Source of the DNA: Oscillospiraceae bacterium | GTDB taxonomy: Bacteria > Bacillota > Clostridia > Oscillospirales > Oscillospiraceae | Length of the DNA stretch: 48,660 nucleotides | Reading direction: 5' to 3' | Assembly (NCBI GenBank): GCA_017469795.1 | Contig: JAFUFT010000099.1 | Span: forward strand, 1 to 48,660 | Shown: piece after piece, positions 1 to 8,738 of the stretch | Layout: each line of letters opens with the position of its first letter | Position numbering within the stretch: the stretch's first letter is position 1 | Position numbers and translations under genes: made by a program | The notes under the pieces: model-generated | The model's database searches: none | Told to the model about the DNA's origin: nothing | What the model saw: the letters and a program-made list of their open reading frames with translations, nothing else

Positions 1-1
1 C

Positions 2-658
2 TCCGCTACTCTGACCGCTCTGGCTCTGCTGGTGTCCTATGTGAACATCGTGCAGGACAAGACTCCCGATACTGTTTTGGACTTCACCCTGACCAGCCCC
101 ACGGTTCTGGTGGGCCTGTTTGTCGGCGCCATGCTGACCTTCGTGTTCTCCGCCTTTACCATGAGCGCTGTGCAGACCGCTGCCCAGTCCATCGTGGTGG
201 AGGTCCGCCGTCAGTTCAAGGAGATCCCCGGCATCATGGACTACAAGGCAGATCCTGACTATCAGGCCTGCGTTGCCATGTGCACCAAGGGCGCTCTTCA
301 CGAGATGGTGGTTCCCGCGCTGCTGGCCATTATCGTTCCCATCGTCACCGGTCTGATCCTTGGACCCACCGGCGTTGTGGGCCTGCTGGGCGGCGTGTCC
401 GTCACCGGCTTCGCCATGGCTGTGTTTATGTCCAACGCCGGCGGCGCTTGGGACAACGCCAAGAAGTACATAGAGCGGGGCAACCACGGCGGCAAGGGCT
501 CCGATCAGCACAAGGCTGCCGTTGTGGGCGACACCGTGGGCGATCCCTTCAAGGATACCTCCGGTCCTTCCCTGAACATCCTGATCAAGCTGGTGTCCAC
601 GGTCTCCATCGTGTTCTCCGGTCTGATCGTGGCCTTCAACCTGATGGGCCTGTTCTGA
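2..658 (+). CDS. hppA: Membrane-bound pyrophosphatase (ion-pumping), C-terminal part
   Basis: The reading frame is open from the left edge, so the gene is truncated at its 5' end and about 218 C-terminal residues are seen. They match the end of pyrophosphate-energised H+/Na+ pumps (M-PPase): hydrophobic helices, the conserved segment [14 protein letters not shown], then [20 protein letters not shown] and a final helix ending NLMGLF. The enzyme hydrolyses cytoplasmic pyrophosphate and uses the energy to export H+ or Na+. The residues that tell Na+ from H+ pumps, or K+ dependence, lie outside the window. A strong terminator follows the stop codon. Family assignment is firm; ion specificity is unknown. 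Confidence 0.95.
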   Translation, partial: SATLTALALLVSYVNIVQDKTPDTVLDFTLTSPTVLVGLFVGAMLTFVFSAFTMSAVQTAAQSIVVEVRRQFKEIPGIMDYKADPDYQACVAMCTKGALHEMVVPALLAIIVPIVTGLILGPTGVVGLLGGVSVTGFAMAVFMSNAGGAWDNAKKYIERGNHGGKGSDQHKAAVVGDTVGDPFKDTSGPSLNILIKLVSTVSIVFSGLIVAFNLMGLF

Positions 659-693
659 TACGGTCCCCTTCAGGCTCCAACATATGAAAAGCT

Positions 694-722
694 CAGGGCC
701 TCCGGCACAGCCGGAGGCCCTG
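694..722. terminator. Rho-independent terminator after hppA
   Basis: A perfect 12-bp inverted repeat (arms 694-705 and 711-722, loop CACAG) is followed on the plus strand by ATTTCTTTTCG. It ends hppA. It lies between converging genes and may also stop minus-strand transcripts from the acetyltransferase gene, although the T-tract on that side is weak. Confidence 0.85.
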
Positions 723-734
723 ATTTCTTTTCGT

Positions 735-1331
735 TTACATCTTGTCGTCGTCCGTGATCTCCCGGATCACCCGGCAGGGAACGCCTGCCGCGATCACACC
801 GCCGGGAATGTCCCTGGTCACGACGCTGCCGGCGCCGATGACACTTCCCGTGCCGATGGTGACGCCGCCGCAGATCGTGACGCTTCCGGCAATCCAGCAG
901 TTGTCCTCAATGGTGATGGGACGGGCGTATTCCCTGTCCGTCATTACCCCGTCTTCCCGGCGGTACAGGTTTCGCTCCTGCCACCGCAGAGGATGCATTG
1001 GGGTCAGGATCGACACATTGGGGCCGAAGAACACGTTGCTGCCGATGTGCACCGGGCAGCAGTCCAGGCAGGTGAAATTGAAATTCGCGTAGGTGTTATC
1101 TCCGATCGACGTAAAACAGCCGTAATCAAACTGCACCGGACCCTGGAGATATACCCCCGCCCCTTGGTCGGGGATGAGCTCCCGCAGGATCTCCCTCCGG
1201 CGCGTCTCCTCGGTTTCATAGGTAGCGTTGTATTCCGCGCTGAGCCGATGGGCCTTGGCCCGGAGCGTGGAGAGTTCCCTGTCTGCCGGGTCATAGAGCA
1301 TTCCCGACAGCATTTTTTCCTTTTCCGTCAT
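735..1331 (-). CDS. Sugar O-acetyltransferase (maltose/galactoside acetyltransferase family)
   Basis: This 198-residue protein of the LacA/Maa left-handed beta-helix family transfers acetyl from acetyl-CoA to a sugar hydroxyl in the cytoplasm. An N-terminal Mac domain (MTEKEKMLSGMLYDPADREL) is followed by hexapeptide repeats from about residue 60, including the segment around IGSNVFFGPNVSI and the C-terminal run ending AAGVPCRVIREI. Length is typical (about 185-200). The start has a GGAGG site 7 nt upstream. It begins 28 nt after the flavoprotein gene stops and is probably cotranscribed with it. The true acceptor is unknown; these enzymes are often thought to detoxify or recycle non-metabolised sugars. 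Confidence 0.9.
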   Translation of the reverse strand: MTEKEKMLSGMLYDPADRELSTLRAKAHRLSAEYNATYETEETRRREILRELIPDQGAGVYLQGPVQFDYGCFTSIGDNTYANFNFTCLDCCPVHIGSNVFFGPNVSILTPMHPLRWQERNLYRREDGVMTDREYARPITIEDNCWIAGSVTICGGVTIGTGSVIGAGSVVTRDIPGGVIAAGVPCRVIREITDDDKM

Positions 1332-1359
1332 GGATCCGCCTCCGTCTTTCCGGTCTTCC

Positions 1360-3288
1360 TCAGATGCTGTTGGCGATGCAGTAGCCGCTGCGGATGGCGG
1401 TCTGCAGGTTGCCCATCTGGCCGCAGTCGCCGATGGTATAGAAGGCCTTGCCGCAATTCATATACCTGGCGGCGCCGGTGATGTCGGAGCGCATGCCTGC
1501 CGCCAGAAGGACCGTGCCCGCCGGAACCGTGTGGGTCTCCCCTGCCTCATCCCGGTAGGAGACGCCCTGGGCGTCAATGCCGGTGCAGGTGGCCTTCAGG
1601 ATGATGTTCAGGTTGTCCGCATACTCCTCCACCGCATCGATGAACATGTTGTAGTAGTGCACGCGCCTTGCCTCTTCCGCCGCCACGTCCTTCATCTCGA
1701 TGACGGTGACCTTTTTGCCCTGCTGGGCCAGATGCAGGCCCGTCTCCACGCCGATCTCGCCGCCGCCGATGATGACCACATTGTCGTCCACGAACTCCTC
1801 GTGGCCGAAGGCCCGGGTCGCGGGAATGGCGGTCTCGATCCCGGGGATGGGCGGAACGATGGGCACAGATCCGGTGGCAGCGATCACCACGTCATATCCC
1901 TGCGCCTCCAGCCACGCCGGCTCAGGATCGCAGTCCAGATGGATCGTGATGTTGGGATTCTCCGCGCACTTCCGCTCGAAGTACTTCAACAGATTCAGCA
2001 TGGGCCATTTGAAGGAGGCATACCTGCTGTGGTCGATCATGCCGCCCAGATGGTCATTCTTCTCGTAGATCGTCACCTGATGACCCCGCTCCGCCGCCAC
2101 GATGGCAGCCTTCATACCTGCGGGACCGCCGCCGATGATGGCCACGTTCTTCTGCCCGGCCGGAGCCGTGATGCGCCGGTCCATGGTCTTCTCCGAGCCG
2201 AAACGCGGATTCACCACGCAGACCGTCAGCTGATGGTTCGGGGTATGGCACTTGTTGCAGCGGAGGCAGGGAATGATCTCGTCGGCCTTGCCCGCATAGA
2301 GCAGCTGGCCATAATTAGGGTTGGAGACGTAGGCCCGGGCCATGCTCAGAAGATCCGCCTTACCCTGAGCGATAGCCTGCTCGCAGTCCTCGGGATCAAA
2401 GAATCCCGCGGAGGCGGCCACCGCCTGCTTGACGCCGTGCTGCTTAAGATACTCCGCCATGTAGAGGAACGGCGTTCTGGATTTGGCAAACCCGGTGGGG
2501 TGCTGGTTGTCCAGCTCCATGGAGCGGATGGTCAGGATATCGATCAGTCCCTCGGCGGCCTTGGCGAAGGCGACCGTATCGTCCAGATTCCAGCCCTCTG
2601 GCTCAATATCGTGGCCGGAGATGGATGCCTCGATGGTGAAGTTCCTGCCGCACTTCTCCTTGATCCGCTTGCACAGCAACAGGGAGAACCGGATCCGGTT
2701 TTCAAAGCTGCCGCCGAACTCGTCCGTCCGCCGGTTGGTGATGGGTGAAAGCATCCGGCCCGGCAGTACCATCCGGTAGGACATATGAATATAGGTGCCG
2801 TCAAAACCGCAATCCGCCATGTGCTTGGCCAGGTCGGAGTACTGCTCGATGAGCTCATAGAGCTTCTCCGTGGGGATCTCCGTCTTGTCAGAGGTCAGCG
2901 TGGCTTTGGATCCGGGCATCATACGGATCTGAGGCACATTGGCGGAGGCGTCCTGGCCCATGGGGGCAAACATCATGATGACGCCGTGGGCGCGGGCGCC
3001 GTAGAAGTGGACCGCGTCCGCCATCTGGGACATATAAATCTGTGCGTCAGGGTCGGAGGCGTCCCAGCCGTTTCCGCCCTTCCGGGTGCCAAAGCTGTTG
3101 CCGTCGCAGGTAACGATGGCGGCGCCGCCTCTGGCCCGCTCCGCGTAGCATTCGATGAGATTGTCTGAGGGCCAGTTCTCCCCCGCCTGGGCGTGGTGAG
3201 GCTCCGAGGGGGGACAGATCATCCGGTTTTTCAGGATCACATTCCCCACCTGCAGTGGGGAGAGCAAATTGGGATAATAGGGATTCAT
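1360..3288 (-). CDS. NADH:flavin oxidoreductase / 2,4-dienoyl-CoA reductase-type Fe-S flavoprotein
   Basis: This 642-residue enzyme has the modular build of 2,4-dienoyl-CoA reductase, trimethylamine dehydrogenase, 2-enoate reductase and the bile-acid enzymes BaiCD/BaiH. An N-terminal old-yellow-enzyme TIM barrel (FMN) occupies about residues 1-320. A 4Fe-4S cysteine cluster follows (CLRCNKCH, then a fourth cysteine in TVCVVNP) near residue 340. FAD and NAD(P) Rossmann motifs come next, AIIGGGPAGMKAA and VVIIGGGEIGVETGL. The start is set by AGGAG 9 nt before the ATG at 3288; an in-frame ATG 18 nt further upstream lacks a site. It should reduce an activated C=C bond using NAD(P)H, but the substrate cannot be told from sequence. 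It leads a two-gene unit with the acetyltransferase. Confidence 0.9.
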   Translation of the reverse strand: MNPYYPNLLSPLQVGNVILKNRMICPPSEPHHAQAGENWPSDNLIECYAERARGGAAIVTCDGNSFGTRKGGNGWDASDPDAQIYMSQMADAVHFYGARAHGVIMMFAPMGQDASANVPQIRMMPGSKATLTSDKTEIPTEKLYELIEQYSDLAKHMADCGFDGTYIHMSYRMVLPGRMLSPITNRRTDEFGGSFENRIRFSLLLCKRIKEKCGRNFTIEASISGHDIEPEGWNLDDTVAFAKAAEGLIDILTIRSMELDNQHPTGFAKSRTPFLYMAEYLKQHGVKQAVAASAGFFDPEDCEQAIAQGKADLLSMARAYVSNPNYGQLLYAGKADEIIPCLRCNKCHTPNHQLTVCVVNPRFGSEKTMDRRITAPAGQKNVAIIGGGPAGMKAAIVAAERGHQVTIYEKNDHLGGMIDHSRYASFKWPMLNLLKYFERKCAENPNITIHLDCDPEPAWLEAQGYDVVIAATGSVPIVPPIPGIETAIPATRAFGHEEFVDDNVVIIGGGEIGVETGLHLAQQGKKVTVIEMKDVAAEEARRVHYYNMFIDAVEEYADNLNIILKATCTGIDAQGVSYRDEAGETHTVPAGTVLLAAGMRSDITGAARYMNCGKAFYTIGDCGQMGNLQTAIRSGYCIANSI

Positions 3289-3369
3289 AAAACGGCTCCT
3301 TTCCATGGCCGGTTTTTCGGCACAACCAAATGTATTATGTCAACCTCAATGCTGTTGTATTGCTCTTAT

Positions 3370-3398
3370 AGCATACCACGAAGCCGGACAATCCTCAA
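3370..3398 (-). promoter_or_regulatory. Candidate promoter for the flavoprotein operon
   Basis: On the minus strand a -35-like TTGAGG and a -10-like TATGCT are separated by 17 nt, about 80 nt upstream of the start. An overlapping TATAAG could serve instead. Otherwise the 216-nt gap at 3289-3504 holds only this promoter and the terminator of the next gene. Confidence 0.4.
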
Positions 3399-3461
3399 TC
3401 TCATCTGACGAAATCAACCACCCCGGCACATTTCGACAGCTCAAAAATGATTGCAGAAAAA

Positions 3462-3495
3462 GCAGCCGCTCCATCCCGCAGGACAAAGCGGCTGC
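3462..3495 (-). terminator. Rho-independent terminator of the surface-protein gene
   Basis: Inverted repeat GCAGCCGCT (3462-3470) with AGCGGCTGC (3487-3495); read on the minus strand it is followed by TTTTTCTGC. It lies directly downstream of the surface-protein stop codon. Confidence 0.85.
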
Positions 3496-3504
3496 CTTCT
3501 GTCT

Positions 3505-6500
3505 TTATTTCTGATTCTTTTTCCGCACTGCGAAGGCCGCGCCGCCGCCGATCACCACGACCGCCGCAGCGATTCCGGCAATGGCGCCGCCGGAAACGCC
3601 CCGTCCGGAAGTTTCCCCATTCCGGGCAGGCTCAACATTAGAGACTTCTGCCTCGGCTTCCGCCGTTTCCTCAGGTTCAGGCGCAGCTTCCGCAGGAGAC
3701 GCAGTCTCCTCGGCTGCGGAGGAAACCTCCTCAGCATCTGGCGCCGTCTCTGGAGCAGGCTCTTCTTCGGGTGCCGGACGCTCCGGCCACGCATCCACTC
3801 CGGGGCCGACAAGAGTCACATTGCCATACGTCCCGGCCACCACGGACTCCGTTGCGCCGAAATACACGGTGACGGGCGTGTCCGCGGTGATGTTCTCCGG
3901 GTCCATCAGTTCCAGATCCGCCACATAGGTGTCCCCTGTGACCTTCCACCGGGAATTCAAGTCAAAGCTCAGCGTGCATTCGCCTGTGATGTCCTGGCCG
4001 TCCAGATAGTCCCCGTAGATGACAGTGCCTTCCCACTGGGAGTTTTCAAAATACAGCGCCGCCGCGTTGGGACCGTTGCCCACGTCCGGGCCGCCGCCTC
4101 CCTGGGAGTAAGCGCCGATGTAGAAGTCGCCGGTCAGCTCCGTGGTTCCCGCATCCTCTCCGGTCAGGTCCCAGGGCGTCTGATCGTTCTCATCCTTGAA
4201 GAAGATCGTGGCGGAACCTGCGCCCTCCACGCTCAGGAGCAGGTTGTCCGCAGGGGTCATGCCCGCTTCCAGCTTGGAAGGATCCCCATTCTCCTCATAG
4301 TTCCGGTTCACCAGCTTGGACGCCTCCACGTAGATCGGCGTGGAGGAATTCTCCACATAGATCACTGCGAATTTGTTGCCGCCGGAATAGCCGGGGGTCT
4401 TGGAGCGGTCCGTGAACCACCAGTCCAGGGAATCCTCATAGAACTTCGGCGTGTTCGCCTTGTCCAGGAACATATTCAGCTGGGAATACCCCACGCCGAT
4501 CTGATCGATGTCGATCTCGCCGGAGCTGAGTTTTTCCCGCATGGTCTCAGCGTCGCCCACGTCGTAGGCGTTTTTCATCTCCTCCGCGTCAAAGTAGGCC
4601 GCCACTCTGGAGTTCGTCACATGCACGCCGGTCTCCTCCGCGTCGGAGGTTCCGCCTGCCCGGCACTTGATTCCCATGACGCCGCCGATGTCGCAGTTAT
4701 AGGCGAAGATATAGCCGCCGGAAGCGGAGCAGAGTCCCGCATCCAGATAGGAGGTCAGGCTGGAGTTGTAGCAGTAGACCCAGGACTCATTGGAGCCGAT
4801 GGAGTAGACGCCGGCGCAGCGAAGGCCGAAGGTCTTTGTGACCACCTGGTTCGCCACGATCACGCCGCCGCCGGAGTCGGTGGCCAGGGCGGTTCCCGCC
4901 TCATCTCCGGTCACGATCACCGTCACATCCTCCGGGTGATCCTGATAGACGCCCTCCATGCTGCCCTCTGCATTCCGGGCCATGGTGCCCAGATCCCGGT
5001 CGGGCCGTTTGGCCGCCGTCAGGTTCTCGGTGACCCGGTTCACCATACCGTCCTCCAGCACAAGGTCCGTCCCCTCTGTGTTGAGGAGGATGTCGCCGCC
5101 TGTGGAGACATAGGGCCCGTGGCCGCCGGAAGAGCAGGAGAAGATATTGCCGCCCTCGATCTCAATGACGCCGTGGGCCGTGGCGTAGACCGAGTTCACC
5201 GTTCCCAGGACCTGCGGATTGCGCAGAGTCAGGGACGATGTTGCCTTGTTGATGATCGTGGTCGCGGGAGAAGTCCCGTCGCCGCCGTCGGCGTGGATCG
5301 CAGATCCCATGCCGAAGAAGTTGCCCGCTTCAGAGGGGCCCTTTCCCGCAGTGTAGCAGTAGGAGGTGAAGTCGCTGAGGGTCAAGTCTCCCCCCGCCTG
5401 TACAAAGACCGACGCGGTATTGATGTGGCTGTTGTCCACTCTGTTCTCCGGCTCCACATCCTCCGGAGAAATCTCCTGGTAGAGATAGGTGCAGTACAGC
5501 TCCACCACGCCCCGGGCCGGGCCGGACTGGACGTCCTCATAGTAGTTGTACAGCCGGATCAGGTCATAGTCCTTGCCGAAAACCAGTTTGTCCGCCTCAT
5601 AGACGCCGTTGATGGCCTCGGCCTTGGACATGTATTTGGCCTCGTCGGTGTCCTGATACGCCTTGACCATCTTGTAGACCTTCCCGTCTGCGGCGTAATA
5701 GGCGCCGGTGGAAATGCCCATGGTGTTGTCATATTTCGCGGTGGAGCCGGTGTTCACCCCGATGTAGTCGTTCACATCCTCCGGCAGCTCCGCCCCATCA
5801 GCCACTGCGCCCTCCATGATCTCCGGTGCGTCGTAGTCGAAGGACTGGGCCATGGCCGCAGGATCCCGGCTGTCGTCAGGGTCCTCCGCGAAGGCGACGG
5901 TGATACCGCCGGAGCCCGCCGTGAAGGTGTACTCCAGATCATAATCGCTCTTACCTGCAGCCTCCGGGACGTCCGTACCGTCCACGGTCAGGGAATCGAT
6001 CTGATACTGATAATCCGCCACGATCCGGAATGTGATCTTATGATTGCCGTCCAGCATGCCGGAGGGCAGATAATAGGTACCGTTGGGCTGGATATAGCCG
6101 CCGTCCTCAGACACGACGGAGAACGCGGCGCTGCCGTCGGCAGAATAGTCCACGAAATCCCGGGAGGCGTCCGATGCGGCGTAGGTCTCCGCAGCAGAGC
6201 CGGACACGCCGTAGAACGTACCCGGGCAGGACAGGAACGTCCCCTCCGCAATGGAGGTCACGCTCTCGGGGATGGACCATCCGCTGGTGGAGTTGTAGTC
6301 GTAGATCATCCGGGGGGAAAACGTGGTGATTCCCTCGGCGAACAGCACATACACATCGTCGTTCTTGTTGTTGGAAGAAATGGTCTGGGCGCCGTTTCCG
6401 ATGGTGGTGACCTCATATCCGCCCAAAGCGGCAGGGATCATCACAACGTTCCCGGTCTTTTCATTGCCGTCTCCCCACAGCAGGGTGGCCGTGGGATCGC

Positions 6501-6768
6501 CGCCGCCCATCATAAAGGGATCAAAGCCGCCCATTCCTCCGGGCATTCCCCCAGGAGGCGGCCCGCCGGGACCGCCCATGCCCATGGGCTGGGAAACCTC
6601 ATAGATCCAGTTCCCCTCCATCTGGTTGCCCTGCGGCACCTCTTCCGCGGCGGTATCTTCGCTCTCCGCCGGAGCCGCTCCCTCAGGACCGTCCGCCAGG
6701 ACCGGCAGCGTGAACATCCAGATTGCCAGCACCGCCAGGAGCAGCGCAATCAGCCGTCGTAGTTTCAT
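3505..6768 (-). CDS. Large cell-surface protein: signal peptide, beta-helix-like region, C-terminal membrane anchor
   Basis: This 1087-residue secreted protein of unknown function starts with a signal peptide (MKLRRLIALLLAVLAIWMF, cleavage near PVLADG). A Gly/Pro/Met-rich stretch (about residues 50-85) and a short BspA-like leucine-rich part (IPESVTSIAEGTFLSC) follow. A long region rich in short beta-strand and Asn/Gly/Ser turns, typical of parallel beta-helix surface proteins, comes next. A Pro/Glu/Ala-rich stalk and a C-terminal hydrophobic helix (IAGIAAAVVVIGGGAAFAV) ending RKKNQK close it. The start is the ATG at 6768, with AGGAGG 6 nt upstream and a promoter at 6815-6843. It has its own promoter, ribosome site, signal peptide and terminator, so it is an independent gene even though the upstream recombinase frame runs into it without a stop. 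An adhesin or polysaccharide-binding role is only a guess. Confidence 0.75.
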   Translation of the reverse strand: MKLRRLIALLLAVLAIWMFTLPVLADGPEGAAPAESEDTAAEEVPQGNQMEGNWIYEVSQPMGMGGPGGPPPGGMPGGMGGFDPFMMGGGDPTATLLWGDGNEKTGNVVMIPAALGGYEVTTIGNGAQTISSNNKNDDVYVLFAEGITTFSPRMIYDYNSTSGWSIPESVTSIAEGTFLSCPGTFYGVSGSAAETYAASDASRDFVDYSADGSAAFSVVSEDGGYIQPNGTYYLPSGMLDGNHKITFRIVADYQYQIDSLTVDGTDVPEAAGKSDYDLEYTFTAGSGGITVAFAEDPDDSRDPAAMAQSFDYDAPEIMEGAVADGAELPEDVNDYIGVNTGSTAKYDNTMGISTGAYYAADGKVYKMVKAYQDTDEAKYMSKAEAINGVYEADKLVFGKDYDLIRLYNYYEDVQSGPARGVVELYCTYLYQEISPEDVEPENRVDNSHINTASVFVQAGGDLTLSDFTSYCYTAGKGPSEAGNFFGMGSAIHADGGDGTSPATTIINKATSSLTLRNPQVLGTVNSVYATAHGVIEIEGGNIFSCSSGGHGPYVSTGGDILLNTEGTDLVLEDGMVNRVTENLTAAKRPDRDLGTMARNAEGSMEGVYQDHPEDVTVIVTGDEAGTALATDSGGGVIVANQVVTKTFGLRCAGVYSIGSNESWVYCYNSSLTSYLDAGLCSASGGYIFAYNCDIGGVMGIKCRAGGTSDAEETGVHVTNSRVAAYFDAEEMKNAYDVGDAETMREKLSSGEIDIDQIGVGYSQLNMFLDKANTPKFYEDSLDWWFTDRSKTPGYSGGNKFAVIYVENSSTPIYVEASKLVNRNYEENGDPSKLEAGMTPADNLLLSVEGAGSATIFFKDENDQTPWDLTGEDAGTTELTGDFYIGAYSQGGGGPDVGNGPNAAALYFENSQWEGTVIYGDYLDGQDITGECTLSFDLNSRWKVTGDTYVADLELMDPENITADTPVTVYFGATESVVAGTYGNVTLVGPGVDAWPERPAPEEEPAPETAPDAEEVSSAAEETASPAEAAPEPEETAEAEAEVSNVEPARNGETSGRGVSGGAIAGIAAAVVVIGGGAAFAVRKKNQK

Positions 6769-6814
6769 ATTCATCCTCCTTATTCCGAATTCGCATAGTA
6801 CGGACTCTAAAAAG

Positions 6815-6843
6815 ACTATAACCATTGAAACATCCGTTTGCAA
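6815..6843 (-). promoter_or_regulatory. Promoter of the surface-protein gene
   Basis: Minus strand: -35 TTGCAA (6838-6843), 17-nt spacer, -10 TATAGT (6815-6820), about 45 nt before the start codon. It lies between the recombinase terminator and the surface-protein gene. Confidence 0.65.
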
Positions 6844-6949
6844 TCGGTCCGATACAAATACAACAGAAAGTGAATATTCCAACCCATCAATCAGGCTCTT
6901 TGCTCCTTCGCCTGATTCCGGAACTGCGGTGGATCGTTTAGGGCAGACA

Positions 6950-6987
6950 AAAACAGCGCCGAAACTTGTTAGTTTCGGCGCTGTTTT
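6950..6987 (-). terminator. Perfect 17-bp terminator hairpin at the recombinase end of the mobile element
   Basis: Arms 6950-6966 and 6971-6987 pair perfectly around a 4-nt loop; the minus strand continues with a further T, giving a TTTTT run. It would end recombinase transcription and probably lies close to the left end of the element. It is translated in frame as part of the recombinase frame because no stop precedes it. Confidence 0.9.
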
Positions 6988-8460
6988 CACTGGTGGAGCA
7001 TACTGCGTCAAATCCGAACCGAACGCCGCTTCGATCTCTTCCAGGGTCAGCGTCTCCGTTCCGTCCTTATAGTTGTAGGTAAATACCAGCCGATCATCGT
7101 ATACATAGATCGAATTGAGGAAAGTATCGATGATCTCCTTCTGGTAGTCTTTGTCGTCAATGTTGCCGTATTTGTACCGGCCGATCCACCGAACAATTTC
7201 CTCTTTCGTATATTTAGGCCGTTCCATTCTTCTCTGGAGGATTTCGCAGCTGAGGTTGTCCCGCTGCTGCTCCAACTGTTCCAGACGTTCTTTTGTGGAT
7301 GATGTGAGTACGCCCGCCTGTATGGCATTGAGCAGATTGTTGATGCCCTTCTCGCAATCGCGGAGCTGACGCTCTAATGCGGGAATCATGGTGTCTTCCT
7401 CATCCTGCATGATGACAACCGCATCTGCAATTCGATCCATGTTTCTGTCGGTCAGAACTGTGTTAATGGTAAGTACAACCGCGACCTTTTCGATCCAGTC
7501 TTTCTTCAAAGGCTTCCGCTTGCATCCGAGGTGGCGCTTTGCCCCGCCGCACTTGTAGTAGTGATACTTGACGCCGCCGCTTGCGCTGGTTCCGCTTTCG
7601 CCGGCCATCATCCGCCCACAGGTCCCGCAAAACAGCTTTGTGGTCAGCAGATAATCCTGATCCGCTTTGGTTCGTCCCGGAGCCTTTTTGTTGATTTCCA
7701 TTCTGCGCTGCACCCTTTCAAACATGTCTTGATCGATGATTGCCGGGATTCCATCCGGGATGATTACATCCTTGTATTTGTACTCCCCGATGTACTTCCT
7801 GTTTTTGAGAATCAGACTGACGCCGCCAATGGTGAACCCCTTTCCCTTGGATGTCTTGAGACCCCGATGGTTCAGAGATTCCGTGATATCCCGGATGCTG
7901 TCGCCACTGTCATAGCGCGTGAAGATTTCCGAAATGACAGGTGCTGTCAGAGAGTCGATTGCGAGGGCGTGGGTGGTCTTGTCCACGTAATAGCCCAGGG
8001 GTGTATTTCCACCATTGTTTTTGCATTTCATAGCATTCTCCATCTGACCACGCTGTATTTTCTGAGACAGCTCTGCCGAATAGTATTCGGCATACCCCTC
8101 CAGCATGGACTCCAGAATGATTCCCTCTGGTCCGTCTGAAATGTTTTCTTTGGCGGAGATCACCTTGACGCCGTTCTTCTTCAGAATGTGTTTGTAGTGG
8201 GCACTGTCATAGCGGTCCCGGGAGAACCGGTCCAGCTTCCACACCAGTACTGTGTCGAACAGTCCGGTTTCACTGTCCCGGATCATACGCTGAAATTCCG
8301 GGCGGTCTGCAGTCCGGGCGGAGAGCGCACGGTCGATGTAACTCCTGAGAATTGTGATGCCGCTCCGCTCGGCATATTCCGTACATTCCCGGATCTGTCC
8401 CTCAATGGATTCCTCCCGCTGGCTGTCCGATGAATACCGCGCATAGATCACTGCTTTCAT
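6988..8460 (-). CDS. Large serine recombinase (TnpX/Tn4451-like site-specific recombinase)
   Basis: Catalyses integration and excision of the element through a serine-DNA intermediate. The resolvase domain has YARYSSDSQREES (catalytic Ser10) and VWKLDRFSRDRYD. A recombinase domain follows (about residues 150-270), then a zinc ribbon (CGTCGRMM with a later CGGAKRHLGC) and a coiled-coil region near residues 360-410. Homologues are about 480-550 residues long. Here the frame has no stop at the expected point: about 490 codons take it to the terminator hairpin, and it then stays open into the surface-protein gene. The end given is where conserved sequence gives way to the hairpin, not a stop codon. 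The start at 8460 has AAGGAG 8 nt upstream; an in-frame GTG at 8469 overlaps that site and is less likely. Confidence 0.9.
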
Positions 8461-8481
8461 GAGATTCACTCCTTGCTAAAT

Positions 8482-8509
8482 ATTATACTGATTTTGAATC
8501 TGCCTGCAA
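8482..8509 (-). promoter_or_regulatory. Promoter of the recombinase gene
   Basis: Minus strand: -35 TTGCAG (8504-8509), 16-nt spacer, perfect -10 TATAAT (8482-8487), about 22 nt before the start codon. The recombinase can thus be expressed separately from the mob operon. Confidence 0.7.
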
Positions 8510-8526
8510 ATGTGCGGGCTATGTAA

Positions 8527-8546
8527 GGGTGAGCAAGCGCTCACCC
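8527..8546. other. Hairpin before the recombinase promoter
   Basis: Perfect 8-bp inverted repeat GGGTGAGC/GCTCACCC with loop AAGC, overlapping the stop codon of the small ORF. There is no T-tract. It may be a weak terminator of the mob operon or a protein-binding site next to the recombinase promoter. Confidence 0.5.
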
Positions 8547-8717
8547 GTTGCGGGTTTCATCGGATTGCTCCTTCTGCGTGAATTCTGCCTGTATTTTGGG
8601 CAGCAGAAACCGCGCAATGCGGCGGATTGCGTGGTCCGGGATCTGCATCTCATCATGCATCGGGTCTATCACGATCTGTTCAAGGGGTTCCGTCTTAGGT
8701 GCGCGGGTATTATCCAT
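8541..8717 (-). CDS. Small protein of the mobile element (58 aa), function unknown
   Basis: A 58-residue frame lies between the ParB-like gene and the recombinase: it starts MDNTRAPKTEPLEQIVIDP and continues into an amphipathic part (IRRIARFLLPKIQAEF) and a charged tail. A GGAGG lies 15 nt upstream of the ATG, rather far; that site sits inside the end of the ParB-like gene. The position, the same strand and the 22-nt gap to the ParB-like stop favour a real gene in the mob operon. I do not recognise the family. Confidence 0.6.
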   Translation of the reverse strand: MDNTRAPKTEPLEQIVIDPMHDEMQIPDHAIRRIARFLLPKIQAEFTQKEQSDETRNG

Positions 8718-8738
8718 AATCGATATCCTGCACCTCCC

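Larger units (their letters stand above)
3505..8460 (-). other. Single uninterrupted frame joining serine recombinase and surface protein
   Basis: From the recombinase ATG at 8460 to the stop at 3505 no stop codon occurs, so automatic gene calling would give one product of about 1651 residues. The join crosses a perfect 17-bp terminator hairpin (6950-6987), a good promoter (6815-6843), an AGGAGG site and a signal peptide. All of these argue that two proteins are made. See the two separate CDS entries. Confidence 0.8.

Noticed and set aside
1360..3288. Naming the flavoprotein BaiCD/BaiH (bile-acid 7-dehydroxylation)
   Set aside because: The domain order is the same, but it is shared by many old-yellow-enzyme relatives, and no other bai gene is in the window.
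3451..6762. An open plus-strand frame of 1103 codons opposite the surface-protein gene
   Set aside because: It is an antisense shadow in G+C-rich DNA, with low-complexity Arg/His/Gly-rich composition and no ribosome site. The minus-strand gene has a signal peptide, promoter and terminator.
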